Positions 45,279-56,014 are shown, numbered from the stretch's first letter. The stretch is DNA of 64,000 nucleotides from Vibrio cortegadensis (GCF_024347395.1 NZ_AP025473.1:496001-560000), one strand, 5' to 3'. Translations and numbers: made by a program. The notes: generated by a model not told the origin, from the sequence alone.

Positions 45279-47405
45279 TTATAGTTGAGTTACTGGAATA
45301 TCATTTTTGCTGGCTTTTCTCTTCTTGTAGGCCAGTTTTTTCAATGGAGGACATTTTTCCTCATTTGAATAGGTGATTTGGCAATCTAAACAGTAGTGGC
45401 ATTCACGCATGTTGATCACTCCATCCGGTTGTATGGCTTGAATTTCACATTCTTTTGCACAAGTTTTGCACGGTGAGCCACACTCTGGACGGCGCTTGAG
45501 CCAATCAAATAGGCGAATACTATTTGAGACCGACAGCGCAGCTCCGAGAGGACATAAATAGCGACAGAACGTTTTACGATTAAATAAGTTGACGGTTAAG
45601 AGCAGTACTGCCCATAGAATAAAAGGCCATTCGCGATCGAACTTAAGTAAGAATGTGGTTTTAAATGGCTCAATTTCGGCAAACTGTTCAGCAAGAGCGA
45701 GTGAGTCTAGTGAGAGACCAAACAGACCAAGTAAAATGAGGTACTTGATCGCCCATAGTCGTTCATGGACGGCCCAAGGAAGTTCATATTGAGGAATTTT
45801 TACGTACCGTGCGAACTGATTGATAAGCTCTTGAAGTGCGCCAAACGGACATAACCAACCACAGTAAACCGCGCGTCCCCACAATAATATTGTGACGGCT
45901 GCGGCACACCAAAGAATAAAGATCACAGGGTCGAGTAAGAACAGATCCCATGAGAAGTCTTTGACTAGTGCTTGTAAGAAGGTGAACACATTCACGACGG
46001 AGAGTTGTCCTCCCCACACCCAACCAATGAATACGACGGTGATGACTAAAAAGCCATGACGTAGTTGATGCATGAAGGTTGGGTGGCGAACTAAAATATC
46101 TTGAAAGAATAAGATCAGTACCAGTACTGTGATCAGTGCGAGTAGCACGATGACTTCTAGTTGCTTCTCTTGCCATACTTGTTGCGTTAGTGTCAGTTCA
46201 GGTTCTGGGATGATGGCGTCTGGAGTATCGACATACTGTTCTAAAACATCGTATGTGGCTTTAAAACTACTAAACACACTGTCGATTGGGCCTGTTTGTC
46301 TGCGGACGAGTAGTTCTAGTTCCCAACTCGCTCCTGGGTCAAACTCATGATGAGCCTGAATTTTAAAAACAGACATCTCTTTAAAATGAGGGTGTCCTAC
46401 CGCAAATAGGTCGGTGATCCGAGTGTGTTCTAAATCTCGGAAAGAGATGTCATTATCCGCTTGCTGGACTTGTATTCGATCGAATATCCCACCCCGCACA
46501 TACCCTGATCCTTTGTATGAATATCCATTGCCGAAGATAGCCACTAAATGTTCGCCATCTTTCAAATCTTTCATCAGCCAGTTATATTCTGCCTCTCCAA
46601 ATAGGTTCTTACCTATTGACGGAATATCCGCAAGCGCATAATAGATTTCGGCAAACATTTCATCTTTTTCGCTATCCGGAACGGTATCTACATTCTCGCC
46701 TTCAGTACCATTGAACGCCATTTGTACGGCTTTATTGTCGAGAAATAGCTTTCTAATTGAACCATCGCCAGTGAGATCTAGCCAAGTTCTTTCATTGAAA
46801 ATATCTTTTTTGATGGTTGAAATCGGTTGAATGATATTGGTAGAGGGCTTAATGATGCCTAATGATTCCGCGGCTTTGGTTGCGGCTTTGGTTATCGCAA
46901 CATTCATCACCATGACGGTGACCGTCGCACCAGATAAGCCGTCGATTGGGATGTAATCCTGATTGGGTTTTCCTCCAACCTTGATGCGGTCTTTTACTGA
47001 TAGACCAACATATTGATCACTAAATGCCCATAATTTGGTTTCTGGAATGCCTGCGAGGATGATGGGTTCGTGGTGTTCTAGCACTTTGGACGCCATGTAG
47101 TCACCTTGTGGATCGATGATAACCAACATGTTGACGGGCTCACCAGAATAAGCGGGAATCCTGGCTATATCATTGGTTTCAAAAGCGTAGCCAAGTATTT
47201 CATCATTTTTTTTGATGATGCGTAGTGGTGGTTCCCCCTGTTTTTCTGAAATAGAGCTGTTTGTTGGAAAAGTCTCTTGGATCAGAGGGATTGGATCTTT
47301 GGGTGGGCTAACAAATAGAGCTTGTGCAGAGAACGAGAATAGAACGCAGAATATCAGAGAGATAAATCTTACTAGGGCAGTGAGCCTATGACATGAATAT
47401 TCCAT
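45279..47405 (-). CDS. nosR: NosR, flavin and iron-sulfur membrane protein
   Basis: A 708-residue membrane protein needed for nosZ expression and electron supply. Order: signal sequence, periplasmic FMN domain with the flavin attachment site DGLSGATVT, several membrane helices, two cysteine motifs CGWLCPFGAL and CRYLCPLGAA, then ferredoxin clusters CGSPCKTCAKEC and CHYCLDCQ. I chose the ATG at 47405 with GGGA eight bases upstream; the open frame continues to 47492 but without signal-like sequence. Confidence 0.92.
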   Translation of the reverse strand: MEYSCHRLTALVRFISLIFCVLFSFSAQALFVSPPKDPIPLIQETFPTNSSISEKQGEPPLRIIKKNDEILGYAFETNDIARIPAYSGEPVNMLVIIDPQGDYMASKVLEHHEPIILAGIPETKLWAFSDQYVGLSVKDRIKVGGKPNQDYIPIDGLSGATVTVMVMNVAITKAATKAAESLGIIKPSTNIIQPISTIKKDIFNERTWLDLTGDGSIRKLFLDNKAVQMAFNGTEGENVDTVPDSEKDEMFAEIYYALADIPSIGKNLFGEAEYNWLMKDLKDGEHLVAIFGNGYSYKGSGYVRGGIFDRIQVQQADNDISFRDLEHTRITDLFAVGHPHFKEMSVFKIQAHHEFDPGASWELELLVRRQTGPIDSVFSSFKATYDVLEQYVDTPDAIIPEPELTLTQQVWQEKQLEVIVLLALITVLVLILFFQDILVRHPTFMHQLRHGFLVITVVFIGWVWGGQLSVVNVFTFLQALVKDFSWDLFLLDPVIFILWCAAAVTILLWGRAVYCGWLCPFGALQELINQFARYVKIPQYELPWAVHERLWAIKYLILLGLFGLSLDSLALAEQFAEIEPFKTTFLLKFDREWPFILWAVLLLTVNLFNRKTFCRYLCPLGAALSVSNSIRLFDWLKRRPECGSPCKTCAKECEIQAIQPDGVINMRECHYCLDCQITYSNEEKCPPLKKLAYKKRKASKNDIPVTQL

Positions 47406-47463
47406 TCTTATTTCCCAGCTTCTTGCTTTATAGAACGCGCGCATGATGAATGTAGCGATGAGA

Positions 47464-47490
47464 GCTAAGGGTAAACAAAATACCCTTAGC
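47464..47490. promoter_or_regulatory. Perfect inverted repeat in the nosR promoter region
   Basis: GCTAAGGGTA and TACCCTTAGC, 10 bp each with seven bases between, between the FNR-like site and the nosR ATG. It may be an operator or a 5' UTR hairpin. Confidence 0.55.
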
Positions 47491-47494
47491 AAGA

Positions 47495-47508
47495 TTGACT
47501 TGAATCAA
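47495..47508. promoter_or_regulatory. FNR-like site upstream of nosR
   Basis: TTGACTTGAATCAA matches TTGAT-N4-ATCAA at 9 of 10 conserved bases. It is 90 bases upstream of the nosR ATG. Confidence 0.65.
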
Positions 47509-47742
47509 AGTAATTGTAATGCAGATGTTTTGATTGTGTGAAATTTTGGCGGGCTCACATATTGATGTAATTATTAATAAATAGTTGGATGTTTTGCAAT
47601 AAATTGCCTAAGCCTTTAAAAAATAACCTCTTTATAAATATGGTTATTGGTGCTAGAGGGAATAATTTGATTTGTTAAGTTTGAATATTGTTATAAGTTT
47701 TATGCTGGTACGGTCGTTGATACATTGAAATAAACCCTACGA

Positions 47743-48474
47743 TTAAGCTAAAAACCCTTGCCAAATGGCGGTTAGCCCGCTGACTAAGCACAAAATTAAA
47801 GCTCCAACGCGAATCTTTTCTTTAGGTAGGCTCTGTGTGGTCATTATTGCTAATTTGTATCCGAGCCATGAGGCGGGGATGAGAGGAATTGTGATAAACA
47901 CGTGATGCAGAGTAAAGAAACCAATGGGGATCTGCACAATTAATGAAATTAGAGAGCTAAACACAAAGAAAGCAGAAAGGTTCCCTCTGAGTTGGTTTGC
48001 GTCTTGGTGTTGTAAAAGAAGCGCCATCGGTGGTCCACCTATGGAAGAGCTGGTGCCAAAAAATCCAGAGAAAAAACCTGCAATCCCCATTCTGATCGGT
48101 GTGGGTTCAATTCGAAAAGGAAGCATGCTGACCATTACCGCAAATAGAACGAGGAACCCAAGCCATAAAGACAACACATCCGTTGATACCACTAATAGTA
48201 ACATTCCGCCTGCAATCGAACCGGGCACTCGACCAATGAGGGCCATTTTTAGTCCACCAATCGAGACATTCGCTCTATGCTTGAGTGCATTTAAAATTGA
48301 AATGAATAGCGCGACCAAGCAAATGGGCGCTGGAACATAATCTGGCGATAGTTGAAATAGCAGAGGGGCGGCAACGATCGCTAGCCCAAAACCAATCGCA
48401 GTTTGTACGAATGATCCCAAAAAAATGAGGAAAATTGCCGTTAAAACGGTGGGATCTAACCAGTCAAATATCAT
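47743..48474 (-). CDS. TauE/SafE-family membrane transporter
   Basis: A 243-residue membrane protein with about seven helices. It has the two TauE/SafE repeats: FLGSFVQTAIGFGLAIVAAP near the N-terminus and GFFSGFFGTSSSIGGPPMAL in the second half. The family exports sulfite, sulfoacetate or other organic anions; substrate unknown. It is monocistronic. About 250 AT-rich bases separate it from the nosR promoter. Confidence 0.85.
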   Translation of the reverse strand: MIFDWLDPTVLTAIFLIFLGSFVQTAIGFGLAIVAAPLLFQLSPDYVPAPICLVALFISILNALKHRANVSIGGLKMALIGRVPGSIAGGMLLLVVSTDVLSLWLGFLVLFAVMVSMLPFRIEPTPIRMGIAGFFSGFFGTSSSIGGPPMALLLQHQDANQLRGNLSAFFVFSSLISLIVQIPIGFFTLHHVFITIPLIPASWLGYKLAIMTTQSLPKEKIRVGALILCLVSGLTAIWQGFLA

Positions 48475-48840
48475 AAATTGCCTATGTTTTTTAATTCGCT
48501 AAGCACTGGAGTTGGATCTAAAGATGATTGAAGCAAACATAGTGAAGCGAGTCGAAGTTAAAGTAAACGCAAGTATGATGTTTATGCGGTCAGTATTTTT
48601 CTGGCATCTCTGTTGTACATTTTGATTTATTCCATAGAAGAAAGATTAAGTAGTTATATATCCTTTGTTGATTAGTTGTTGTTCTTGATATGGTTAATTA
48701 TGCTGATTATCACATTTTGAAATCATACATTTCATTTTTAACGTTTTCACAGCCTATCTTTGATTTTGGTCATATAGTGTGGCACGTATTGTATGCACTA
48801 TGCGCGTAGTTCCTGTTCTATATAACTCATAGGTATTACG
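48475..48840. other. Non-coding gap upstream of the yjiHG pair
   Basis: 366 AT-rich bases between divergent genes. A weak CRP-like half site (TATGC-N6-TCACA) ends near 48714 and a TATAGT hexamer lies at about 48773-48778. I see no convincing small gene. Confidence 0.4.
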
Positions 48841-49584
48841 ATGACGAATCAAACTCAAACCGACCGAAAGGTCACGATTGGGAGCTATATTGCTCTCGCC
48901 TTTGCCGTAGTGTTTTTCTCCGGCCTAATGAAATCAACGGACTGGTATGGAGCGTTAGATTTCACCACTCTTAATGGAGCGTTTGGTAAAGTTGCTTACA
49001 ATGTAACGGAAACCGCCGATGGCATTGAAGCGGCAACCACATCACTGCGTGGTAAAGGCGGTAATGGTGCGCGTGATGGTTTCATTTTCGCTTTTACTCT
49101 GATCCCTACCGTTATGTTTGCACTTGGTATGATCAATGTGCTGGAGCACTACGGTGCACTTGATGCTGCTCGTAAAATTCTGACACCACTTCTTCGTCCA
49201 TTGATGGGCATTCCGGGAAGCTCGGGTCTAGCTATGATAGCCTCTTTGCAAAGTACGGATGCAGGGGCCGCAATGACTCGACAACTGAAAGATGAAGGTC
49301 ACCTGACGAAACGTGAAACCGATATATTCACTATGTTCCAATTCACTGCTGGCGCGACCATTGTTAACTTCTTCTCATCTGGTGCTGTGCTCTTTACCCT
49401 CACGATGGCTGATGGATCGTTAGCGGTCACTTCTTCAATTGGCCTTGCTGTTATTGTCATGTTCGTTTTCAAATTTGTCGGTGCCAACCTGTTCCGTGTT
49501 TATTTAAACCTAACAGAAGGAAAAGAAGACAAAGATAACCAAAACAATGACCAGTCAGCAGAACTAAAAGAGGAGACAGCATAA
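48841..49584 (+). CDS. yjiH: YjiH-like membrane protein with nucleoside-recognition (GATE) domain
   Basis: A 247-residue membrane protein. A GATE-type transmembrane core follows the N-terminus: FAFTLIPTVMFALGMINVLE, LMGIPGSSGLAMIASLQSTDAGAAM, FQFTAGATIVNFFSSGAVLF. The charged tail (GKEDKDNQNNDQSAELKEE) is cytoplasmic. It resembles SpmA/YjiH. Its stop overlaps the start of the next gene by one base, so both form a complex. The substrate is unknown; in E. coli the pair lies next to a dipeptidase gene. Confidence 0.82.
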   Translation: MTNQTQTDRKVTIGSYIALAFAVVFFSGLMKSTDWYGALDFTTLNGAFGKVAYNVTETADGIEAATTSLRGKGGNGARDGFIFAFTLIPTVMFALGMINVLEHYGALDAARKILTPLLRPLMGIPGSSGLAMIASLQSTDAGAAMTRQLKDEGHLTKRETDIFTMFQFTAGATIVNFFSSGAVLFTLTMADGSLAVTSSIGLAVIVMFVFKFVGANLFRVYLNLTEGKEDKDNQNNDQSAELKEETA

Positions 49585-50051
49585 TGAGCGACGTTAAAGC
49601 AAAAAAACCGATGGTGACTGATATATTTGTTGAAGGCGCTAAAAAAGGTTGGGTAATCGCAACGACTTCTACTGTTCCTAACGTATTGATGGCTTTTGTT
49701 TTCATCAAAGTTCTGCAAATTACTGGTGCGCTCGATTTGATGGGAACCGTGTTCTCTCCAATAATGGCGATTTTTGGTCTTCCGGGTGAAGCTGCGGCGG
49801 TATTGATTGGTGCTTGGATGTCGATGGGCGGCGCGGTTGGTGTGGTTATTACTCTATTTGACCAAGGTATCTTGAATGGTACGCACATCGCTATTTTAGC
49901 GCCGGCTATTTACCTTATGGGCTCTCAAGTTCAATACATGGGACGAATCATGGGCGCGATCGGCACGGAAGGTCGTTACATTCCAGTGATGATTGCCATT
50001 TCAGTACTGAATGCTTTCGGCGCAATGCTAGTGATGAATGTACTTCTGTAG
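49584..50051 (+). CDS. yjiG: YjiG-family membrane protein
   Basis: A 155-residue membrane protein, the SpmB-like partner of the preceding gene, with GATE-type sequences FVEGAKKGWVIATTSTVPNV and GLPGEAAAVLIGAWMSMGGAVG. Length matches E. coli YjiG. Overlapping start/stop with the upstream gene shows translational coupling. Confidence 0.85.
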   Translation: MSDVKAKKPMVTDIFVEGAKKGWVIATTSTVPNVLMAFVFIKVLQITGALDLMGTVFSPIMAIFGLPGEAAAVLIGAWMSMGGAVGVVITLFDQGILNGTHIAILAPAIYLMGSQVQYMGRIMGAIGTEGRYIPVMIAISVLNAFGAMLVMNVLL

Positions 50052-50079
50052 AGCTGATTGTCACTAAATCATTACAGTC

Positions 50080-50114
50080 AAAAAATCCCCAAATGAACGT
50101 TTGGGGATTTTTTG
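50080..50114 (+). terminator. Rho-independent terminator
   Basis: AAAAAATCCCCAAA and TTTGGGGATTTTTT around TGAACG. It ends the yjiHG pair; the reverse strand also has a T-run, so it may serve the gene at 50198 as well. Confidence 0.88.
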
Positions 50115-50197
50115 ATTTTGATGCTATTTATCCTTGGGCGAGATAGACATTGCATTCATTCTATATTTTAAATCAGAGTAATTTTCATCTTTGATGA

Positions 50198-50800
50198 TTA
50201 CTCGATCCCTGCAATATCCCATTCGTTTTGAATTAATGTTACGCACTGAGAAGCAAACAACATATTTGGCCCAAGGCTTATCATTTCAGTCCCCAAACGT
50301 TTCATGCTGTTGTAGGTTTTTTTAGGCATTGGAATATGATCGGTTAATAAGAAACAAGGGTTATGAGCCAACTCAATATCACGTACAGAGTCTCCCTTCT
50401 TATCTAGCATATACAGCTGATAATCTTCTGCTAACTCTTTAATCAGTTTCTCAAAACTAATCGTACGAACAGTCACACCAGGCTCAACTTGTCGCTCTTG
50501 CTCTTTGGTCATGCCTTTAGATGCATCGAGTGCTCTTGCGACTGCCGCTAATAGTATGGACTCATGGAAGCCGCCAATATTAGTGATGTCATTTGAGTTG
50601 AAGGTAATCGTGCGAGAGAAGTCTTTCGTGCTTTCCAATACAAGGTGAACGATAACGTCTTTGCGATGCGATTGAGCCACAAAAATGGTGTTCATCAATG
50701 TATGAGCCAAAATTTCGGTATGGGCTTCTTGACCGACAGATTCCAATAGAAGATGGCTCTCTGTTGGAGCGGAACGAGCTCTTAAAACAAATGCACGCAT
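50198..50800 (-). CDS. TrmY-like tRNA pseudouridine methyltransferase
   Basis: A 200-residue SPOUT-class protein of the DUF358/TrmY family. The N-terminus MRAFVLRARSAPT, the block GGFHESILLAAVARALDASKG and the late FLLTDHIPMP-x-LG-x-MISLGPNMLFASQC are typical. Archaeal TrmY makes N1-methylpseudouridine at tRNA position 54. Most bacteria carry 5-methyluridine there, so the Vibrio substrate is not obvious. It is monocistronic. Confidence 0.85.
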   Translation of the reverse strand: MRAFVLRARSAPTESHLLLESVGQEAHTEILAHTLMNTIFVAQSHRKDVIVHLVLESTKDFSRTITFNSNDITNIGGFHESILLAAVARALDASKGMTKEQERQVEPGVTVRTISFEKLIKELAEDYQLYMLDKKGDSVRDIELAHNPCFLLTDHIPMPKKTYNSMKRLGTEMISLGPNMLFASQCVTLIQNEWDIAGIE

Positions 50801-50909
50801 GGATAAATCGCCTTGCTATAAAGTGGGTGTATTGCTGATGGTAATACCATACAGATTCAAGACGCGTATGTAACCGCGATCGGCTGTTGAAGTCAAATAG
50901 AACTGATGT

Positions 50910-52337
50910 TTATCCCTGCTCTGTAAGATGAGTGGCAACAATATTGGCAAAGCGTTCAACACCTTCTGCCCATTTATCGTTATCTTGATATGAGGCACAG
51001 CTGAATCGGATGCAGTGTTTGTACTGGTCGTGAGTGCCGAAGATTGTGCCTGGTAATACACTTACTTTTGCTTTTAAGCACTCTTGATATATCGCGTAGC
51101 TATCGACTGCTGGTGGCAATATCAACCAAGATAAGAATGCGCCTTGTGGCCGACTGAGCTGAAATTGACCTCGTAAATTGTCGTGCTGGTTTAAGGCTTT
51201 GATCAATTGCGTCGAAAATCTCTTTTGATTGCTGTGGTAATGCTTCTTCATCTTGCTTAAATGCTGACGGTATTTTCCTGTAGTAAGAAACTCACCAAGC
51301 GCCGATTGCATGAGATTCAAGCTACCCATATTGTCGCTGATCAGATACTTCTCTATTTTACGCTGATACTGCCCCGCCAAGATCCAGCCAACACGTAACC
51401 TTGAATCCAACGTTTTAGATAATGAGTTGCAATAGATGACACGATTGCCTTTATCTAAGGATTTTAAACTCGGAAGCGGCGCGTCAAAGGATAAAGCGCC
51501 AAAAACATCGTCTTCGATAATGGGGATATTCTGCGATTCATCCAATAAAGCTTGCCTTGCTGCCAATGGCATACGAGATCCTGTTGGATTATTAAAATTG
51601 GGAGTGACGAGTATCGCCGCGATATCCCACAGGCTTATCGCTTCTTTTAATGCCTTAATATCAATACCAGAATCAATACTGCTAGGGATCTCGATAACCT
51701 GTAGATCTAAAGATTCCATAAGTAGCAAATTGCCGAAATAGCACGGGGATTCCACAATCACGATATCACCCGGCTTTGTCAGCGCGCGCAATGCGAGACT
51801 GATCGCTTGCTGGGCTCCGTGCGTGATCGATATTTCATTTGAATGCGCGGTGATGCCGCAATCTTGGGTGATCTTAATGAGTTGCTTAATTAAGGTGCTA
51901 TTCCCCGGTGGTAACTGATAGTGGCTGGGGATCTGAGTTTGATAACGACTATGACGGCCTATCTCGGCATACAAACTGCGAATTGCAGGACCATCGATAT
52001 TGGGATGAGCAGAACCGGCAGGCATCGTATGCTCGATAAGAGGCTGAGCCAAAATCGACTTAGTGACAGAGAGGAGATCAACATGGTTAGGATCGCTGAC
52101 TAAAGTGAATTCAGGAAGCGGCTTTTGCTGAATACAGTAGCCAGAACGAGGAACTGGATAGACAATTCCAGCGGCTTCTAACTCTTGATAAGCCCGGATA
52201 ACCGTATTCCTGCTCACCTGCTGCTGTTGAGATAAATGGCGTATAGAGGGCAATTTGTCATGCTCGACCAAAGTACCCGCATGAATCAATTGACGAATAT
52301 GCGCTTCAACATCTTGGTATTTGGTGTTCTCTTTCAT
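50910..52337 (-). CDS. MocR-type transcriptional regulator with aminotransferase fold
   Basis: A 475-residue protein. A GntR winged helix (VEAHIRQLIHAGTLVEHDKL, QQQVSRNTVIRAYQELEAAG) precedes a fold-type I aminotransferase domain with ITHGAQQAISLAL, TPNFNNPTGSRMP and the PLP lysine in NSLSKTLDSRLRVGW. I chose the ATG at 52337. It is divergent from the EamA transporter gene with 95 bases between, the common MocR-target arrangement. Confidence 0.88.
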   Translation of the reverse strand: MKENTKYQDVEAHIRQLIHAGTLVEHDKLPSIRHLSQQQQVSRNTVIRAYQELEAAGIVYPVPRSGYCIQQKPLPEFTLVSDPNHVDLLSVTKSILAQPLIEHTMPAGSAHPNIDGPAIRSLYAEIGRHSRYQTQIPSHYQLPPGNSTLIKQLIKITQDCGITAHSNEISITHGAQQAISLALRALTKPGDIVIVESPCYFGNLLLMESLDLQVIEIPSSIDSGIDIKALKEAISLWDIAAILVTPNFNNPTGSRMPLAARQALLDESQNIPIIEDDVFGALSFDAPLPSLKSLDKGNRVIYCNSLSKTLDSRLRVGWILAGQYQRKIEKYLISDNMGSLNLMQSALGEFLTTGKYRQHLSKMKKHYHSNQKRFSTQLIKALNQHDNLRGQFQLSRPQGAFLSWLILPPAVDSYAIYQECLKAKVSVLPGTIFGTHDQYKHCIRFSCASYQDNDKWAEGVERFANIVATHLTEQG

Positions 52338-52432
52338 TCTGTACCCAATCATTTAGCCAAAACTGTGTCTTTTTATCCCAACTGTACCTAACTACATTAG
52401 CAATATAATGTGATGACTTGCTAGAGGTTTTT

Positions 52433-53347
52433 ATGTGGGTGAAATTGATACCCGTTATCTTTGTGGTTTTATGGAGTTCAGGCTTCGTTGGTGCTCGATT
52501 CGGTTTGCAATACGCAGAGCCAGCAACGCTACTTGCGCTAAGAATGATGGCAAACGTAACCGTATTTATCGTGCTCATTGCATTTATGCGTAGAAGAGTT
52601 CCAATCGGAAAGGATTTATTACACGCATCTATTGTTGGCTTGTTGATCCATGGTTGCTATTTAGGGGGGACGTATCAAGCCATATCGATGGGAATGCCTG
52701 CTGGGCTATGTGCGTTGCTTGTCGGTATTCAGCCTATTTTAACGGCAGTGCTGTTAGTCGGGTTTTCTAATCAGCGTCTGATTGCATCGCAATGGCTCGG
52801 GCTGATGGTTGGCTTCGTGGGGATATCATTGGTGTTGATGGGAAATGTTGAGTGGCAAAATGATGAACATCAACTGGCTGCTATCTGCTTTACCTTTACA
52901 GCATTGGTTGGTATCACTTTAGGGACGCTTTATCAGAAAAAATTCTGCCATAACGTAGATATGATTGGAGGGGCGTTGGTGCAGTATTTCGCTTCGGCGA
53001 TCTTATTTAGTATTGTTGCTTGGAATAGCGAAACGATGGAAGTGATGTGGGTTCCGGAATTTTTTGCGGTAATGGCGTGGTTAGTGATTGTGCTGTCTGT
53101 GTTCGCCATATTGTTACTGCTATTTATGGTGAAAAGTGGTGAATCATCGAAAGTGGCTTCTACATTTTATCTTGTTCCACCAGTCACTGCCATTCAGGCA
53201 TGGCTAGTGTTTAACGAGAGCTTTGATTGGCTTGGTGCGCTTGGTTTCACACTTGCTGCTATAGCGGTTTATCTAGTGGTTAGAAAACCGATAGTAAAAG
53301 AGAAAAAAATAAGTGTCGCTCAAAACTCTCAAGTAAAAGAAGGTTAG
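52433..53347 (+). CDS. EamA/DMT-family transporter
   Basis: A 304-residue membrane protein with ten helices in two EamA repeats, beginning MWVKLIPVIFVVLWSSGFVGARFG. AGAGG precedes the ATG at 52433; a TTG at 52418 is less likely. It probably exports amino acids or metabolites and is likely controlled by the divergent MocR regulator. Two EamA repeats are seen around residues 5-135 and 150-290. Confidence 0.88.
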   Translation: MWVKLIPVIFVVLWSSGFVGARFGLQYAEPATLLALRMMANVTVFIVLIAFMRRRVPIGKDLLHASIVGLLIHGCYLGGTYQAISMGMPAGLCALLVGIQPILTAVLLVGFSNQRLIASQWLGLMVGFVGISLVLMGNVEWQNDEHQLAAICFTFTALVGITLGTLYQKKFCHNVDMIGGALVQYFASAILFSIVAWNSETMEVMWVPEFFAVMAWLVIVLSVFAILLLLFMVKSGESSKVASTFYLVPPVTAIQAWLVFNESFDWLGALGFTLAAIAVYLVVRKPIVKEKKISVAQNSQVKEG

Positions 53348-53356
53348 GTAAGGCTG

Positions 53357-53500
53357 TTAATCGTTATTCTCAGCTCCCGTCAGGTATAAAGCGTCAGCGG
53401 CAAGAGCGCCAGTAGAAAGGGTTAAGCCTGCAAACAGTATGACGCCCGCGTATTTGCTTGCAATGATAGCGATACCAAGAGCATTGATTGCTTTTTCCAT
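53357..53500 (-). CDS. Unannotated 47-residue membrane miniprotein
   Basis: A short frame begins MEKAINALGIAIIASKYAGV and ends TGAENND. It has an ATG at 53500 with AAGGAAA seven bases upstream on the minus strand and a TAA stop at 53357. One hydrophobic segment (about residues 7-37, with IIASKYAGVILFAGLTLSTG) could span the membrane; the small Ala/Gly-rich tail is acidic. It is convergent with the EamA gene. Too short for automatic gene calling at 60 residues. No family is recognised, so function is unknown. Confidence 0.65.
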   Translation of the reverse strand: MEKAINALGIAIIASKYAGVILFAGLTLSTGALAADALYLTGAENND

Positions 53501-53910
53501 AATAGTTTCCTTGTTAAGAGTTAATTGAATATAACTCCAGTGTAGTAAGTGGAGAGAAAAGATAATGAGAGTTAAAGCCGTTGCTCAGAACTAGCATTGG
53601 TTACATGTTGGAAATACAACCGAAAGCTCTTAATTACAATTGGTTACAGATGTTCTGTTGGTGCTATAAATAAGTCATTAACATTGAAATTAGTGATGAA
53701 AGCTTTAATTTGATTAATTTTGGCACTCATATGTGGCTTTTATGGAAGGGGAGTTTGTTTTTCACGTGGCTGCTCCCTTCTTTATGCAGTAATTGTTTCA
53801 GTACTTCTTTCTATTTTTACCAGGAAAAGTAATAAAAGCGGCTGAATTGGTCGTTTTTAGTGCTTTTTGATTGTTATGTAGTCGAACGAACAATTTATTT
53901 GAAAAAATGC
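53501..53910. other. Gap between the miniprotein gene and the rRNA promoter
   Basis: About 410 AT-rich bases. It contains two copies of ATTGGTTACA (53596-53605 and 53639-53648), 43 bases apart, and the upstream AT-rich DNA of the rRNA promoter. I see no gene. The miniprotein promoter should lie in its left part. Confidence 0.45.
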
Positions 53911-53938
53911 TTGCACGAAACTCTTCATTCTCTATACT
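53911..53938 (+). promoter_or_regulatory. rRNA operon promoter
   Basis: TTGCAC (53911-53916), 16 bases, TATACT (53933-53938), followed by a GC-rich discriminator (GCGCATCC) as in stringently controlled rRNA promoters. AT-rich DNA upstream (about 53890-53908) can serve as an UP element. Confidence 0.8.
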
Positions 53939-54016
53939 GCGCATCCACCGACACAGAGCAACGTTCAAACGTTCACTGAAGTCGGAGTTGATTAGGTTCA
54001 AACCTTTGATACTAAA

Positions 54017-54031
54017 GCTCTTTAACAATTT
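54017..54031 (+). promoter_or_regulatory. boxA antitermination element in the rRNA leader
   Basis: GCTCTTTAACAATTT, the canonical boxA-type sequence, also found at 55952-55966 in the 16S-23S spacer. Confidence 0.85.
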
Positions 54032-54037
54032 AGACCT

Positions 54038-54059
54038 ATCAATCTGTGTGGGCACTCGT
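54038..54059 (+). ncRNA. 5' arm of the 16S rRNA processing stem
   Basis: ATCAATCTGTGTGGG here pairs with CCCACACAGATTGAT at about 55866-55880 beyond the 16S 3' end. The long duplex is the expected RNase III substrate releasing pre-16S rRNA. Confidence 0.8.
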
Positions 54060-54090
54060 TGATGATAATCACTAGTTTCGTACTGTTTGT

Positions 54091-54110
54091 TTTCGCTTTT
54101 TAAAGCGAAA
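54091..54110 (+). repeat. AT-rich hairpin in the rRNA leader
   Basis: TTTCGCTTT and AAAGCGAAA, a perfect 9-bp stem with two bases between. It is the first of the series of similar hairpins in the rRNA spacers. Confidence 0.65.
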
Positions 54111-54282
54111 GTAAATTAAGTCGAAACAAAAGATATCAATGAACTGAGTGACCAATACAAGTTCTTAGAACTTGGCACAGTCAATTCATTATCATTCTGT
54201 TGGAATGGTAATAGCTTTAAAATTACATAGTAGTTTTGAAGTCAGTATTCATTGAGCCGCATCTTAGGATGCAAAAAACTTT

Positions 54283-55840
<1,558 letters not shown>

Positions 55841-55993
55841 TATACGAAGATTTTCACGATGAGTACCCACACAGATTGATCAGGTTTAGATAAGTTAAAG
55901 CAGAGCTTTAATGAATGACTTCGGTTATTGATTAAAGCTTTTGTGCTTTATGCTCTTTAACAATTTGGAAAGCTGACTGATTAGCTTAATTAT

Positions 55994-56014
55994 TTTTACT
56001 TTTAAAAAGTAAAA
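55994..56014 (+). repeat. AT-rich spacer hairpin
   Basis: TTTTACTTTT and AAAAGTAAAA, perfect 10-bp stem, followed by CAAAAC. Confidence 0.65.

Noticed and set aside
47531..47575. TTGATGTAATTATTAA as an FNR site before nosR
   Set aside because: The right half does not match; the site at 47495-47508 is far better.
47924..48340. Plus-strand frame of 138 codons
   Set aside because: Antisense to the TauE/SafE gene.
49469..49888. Minus-strand frame of 139 codons
   Set aside because: Antisense to the YjiH/YjiG pair; the plus-strand reading has membrane and family features.
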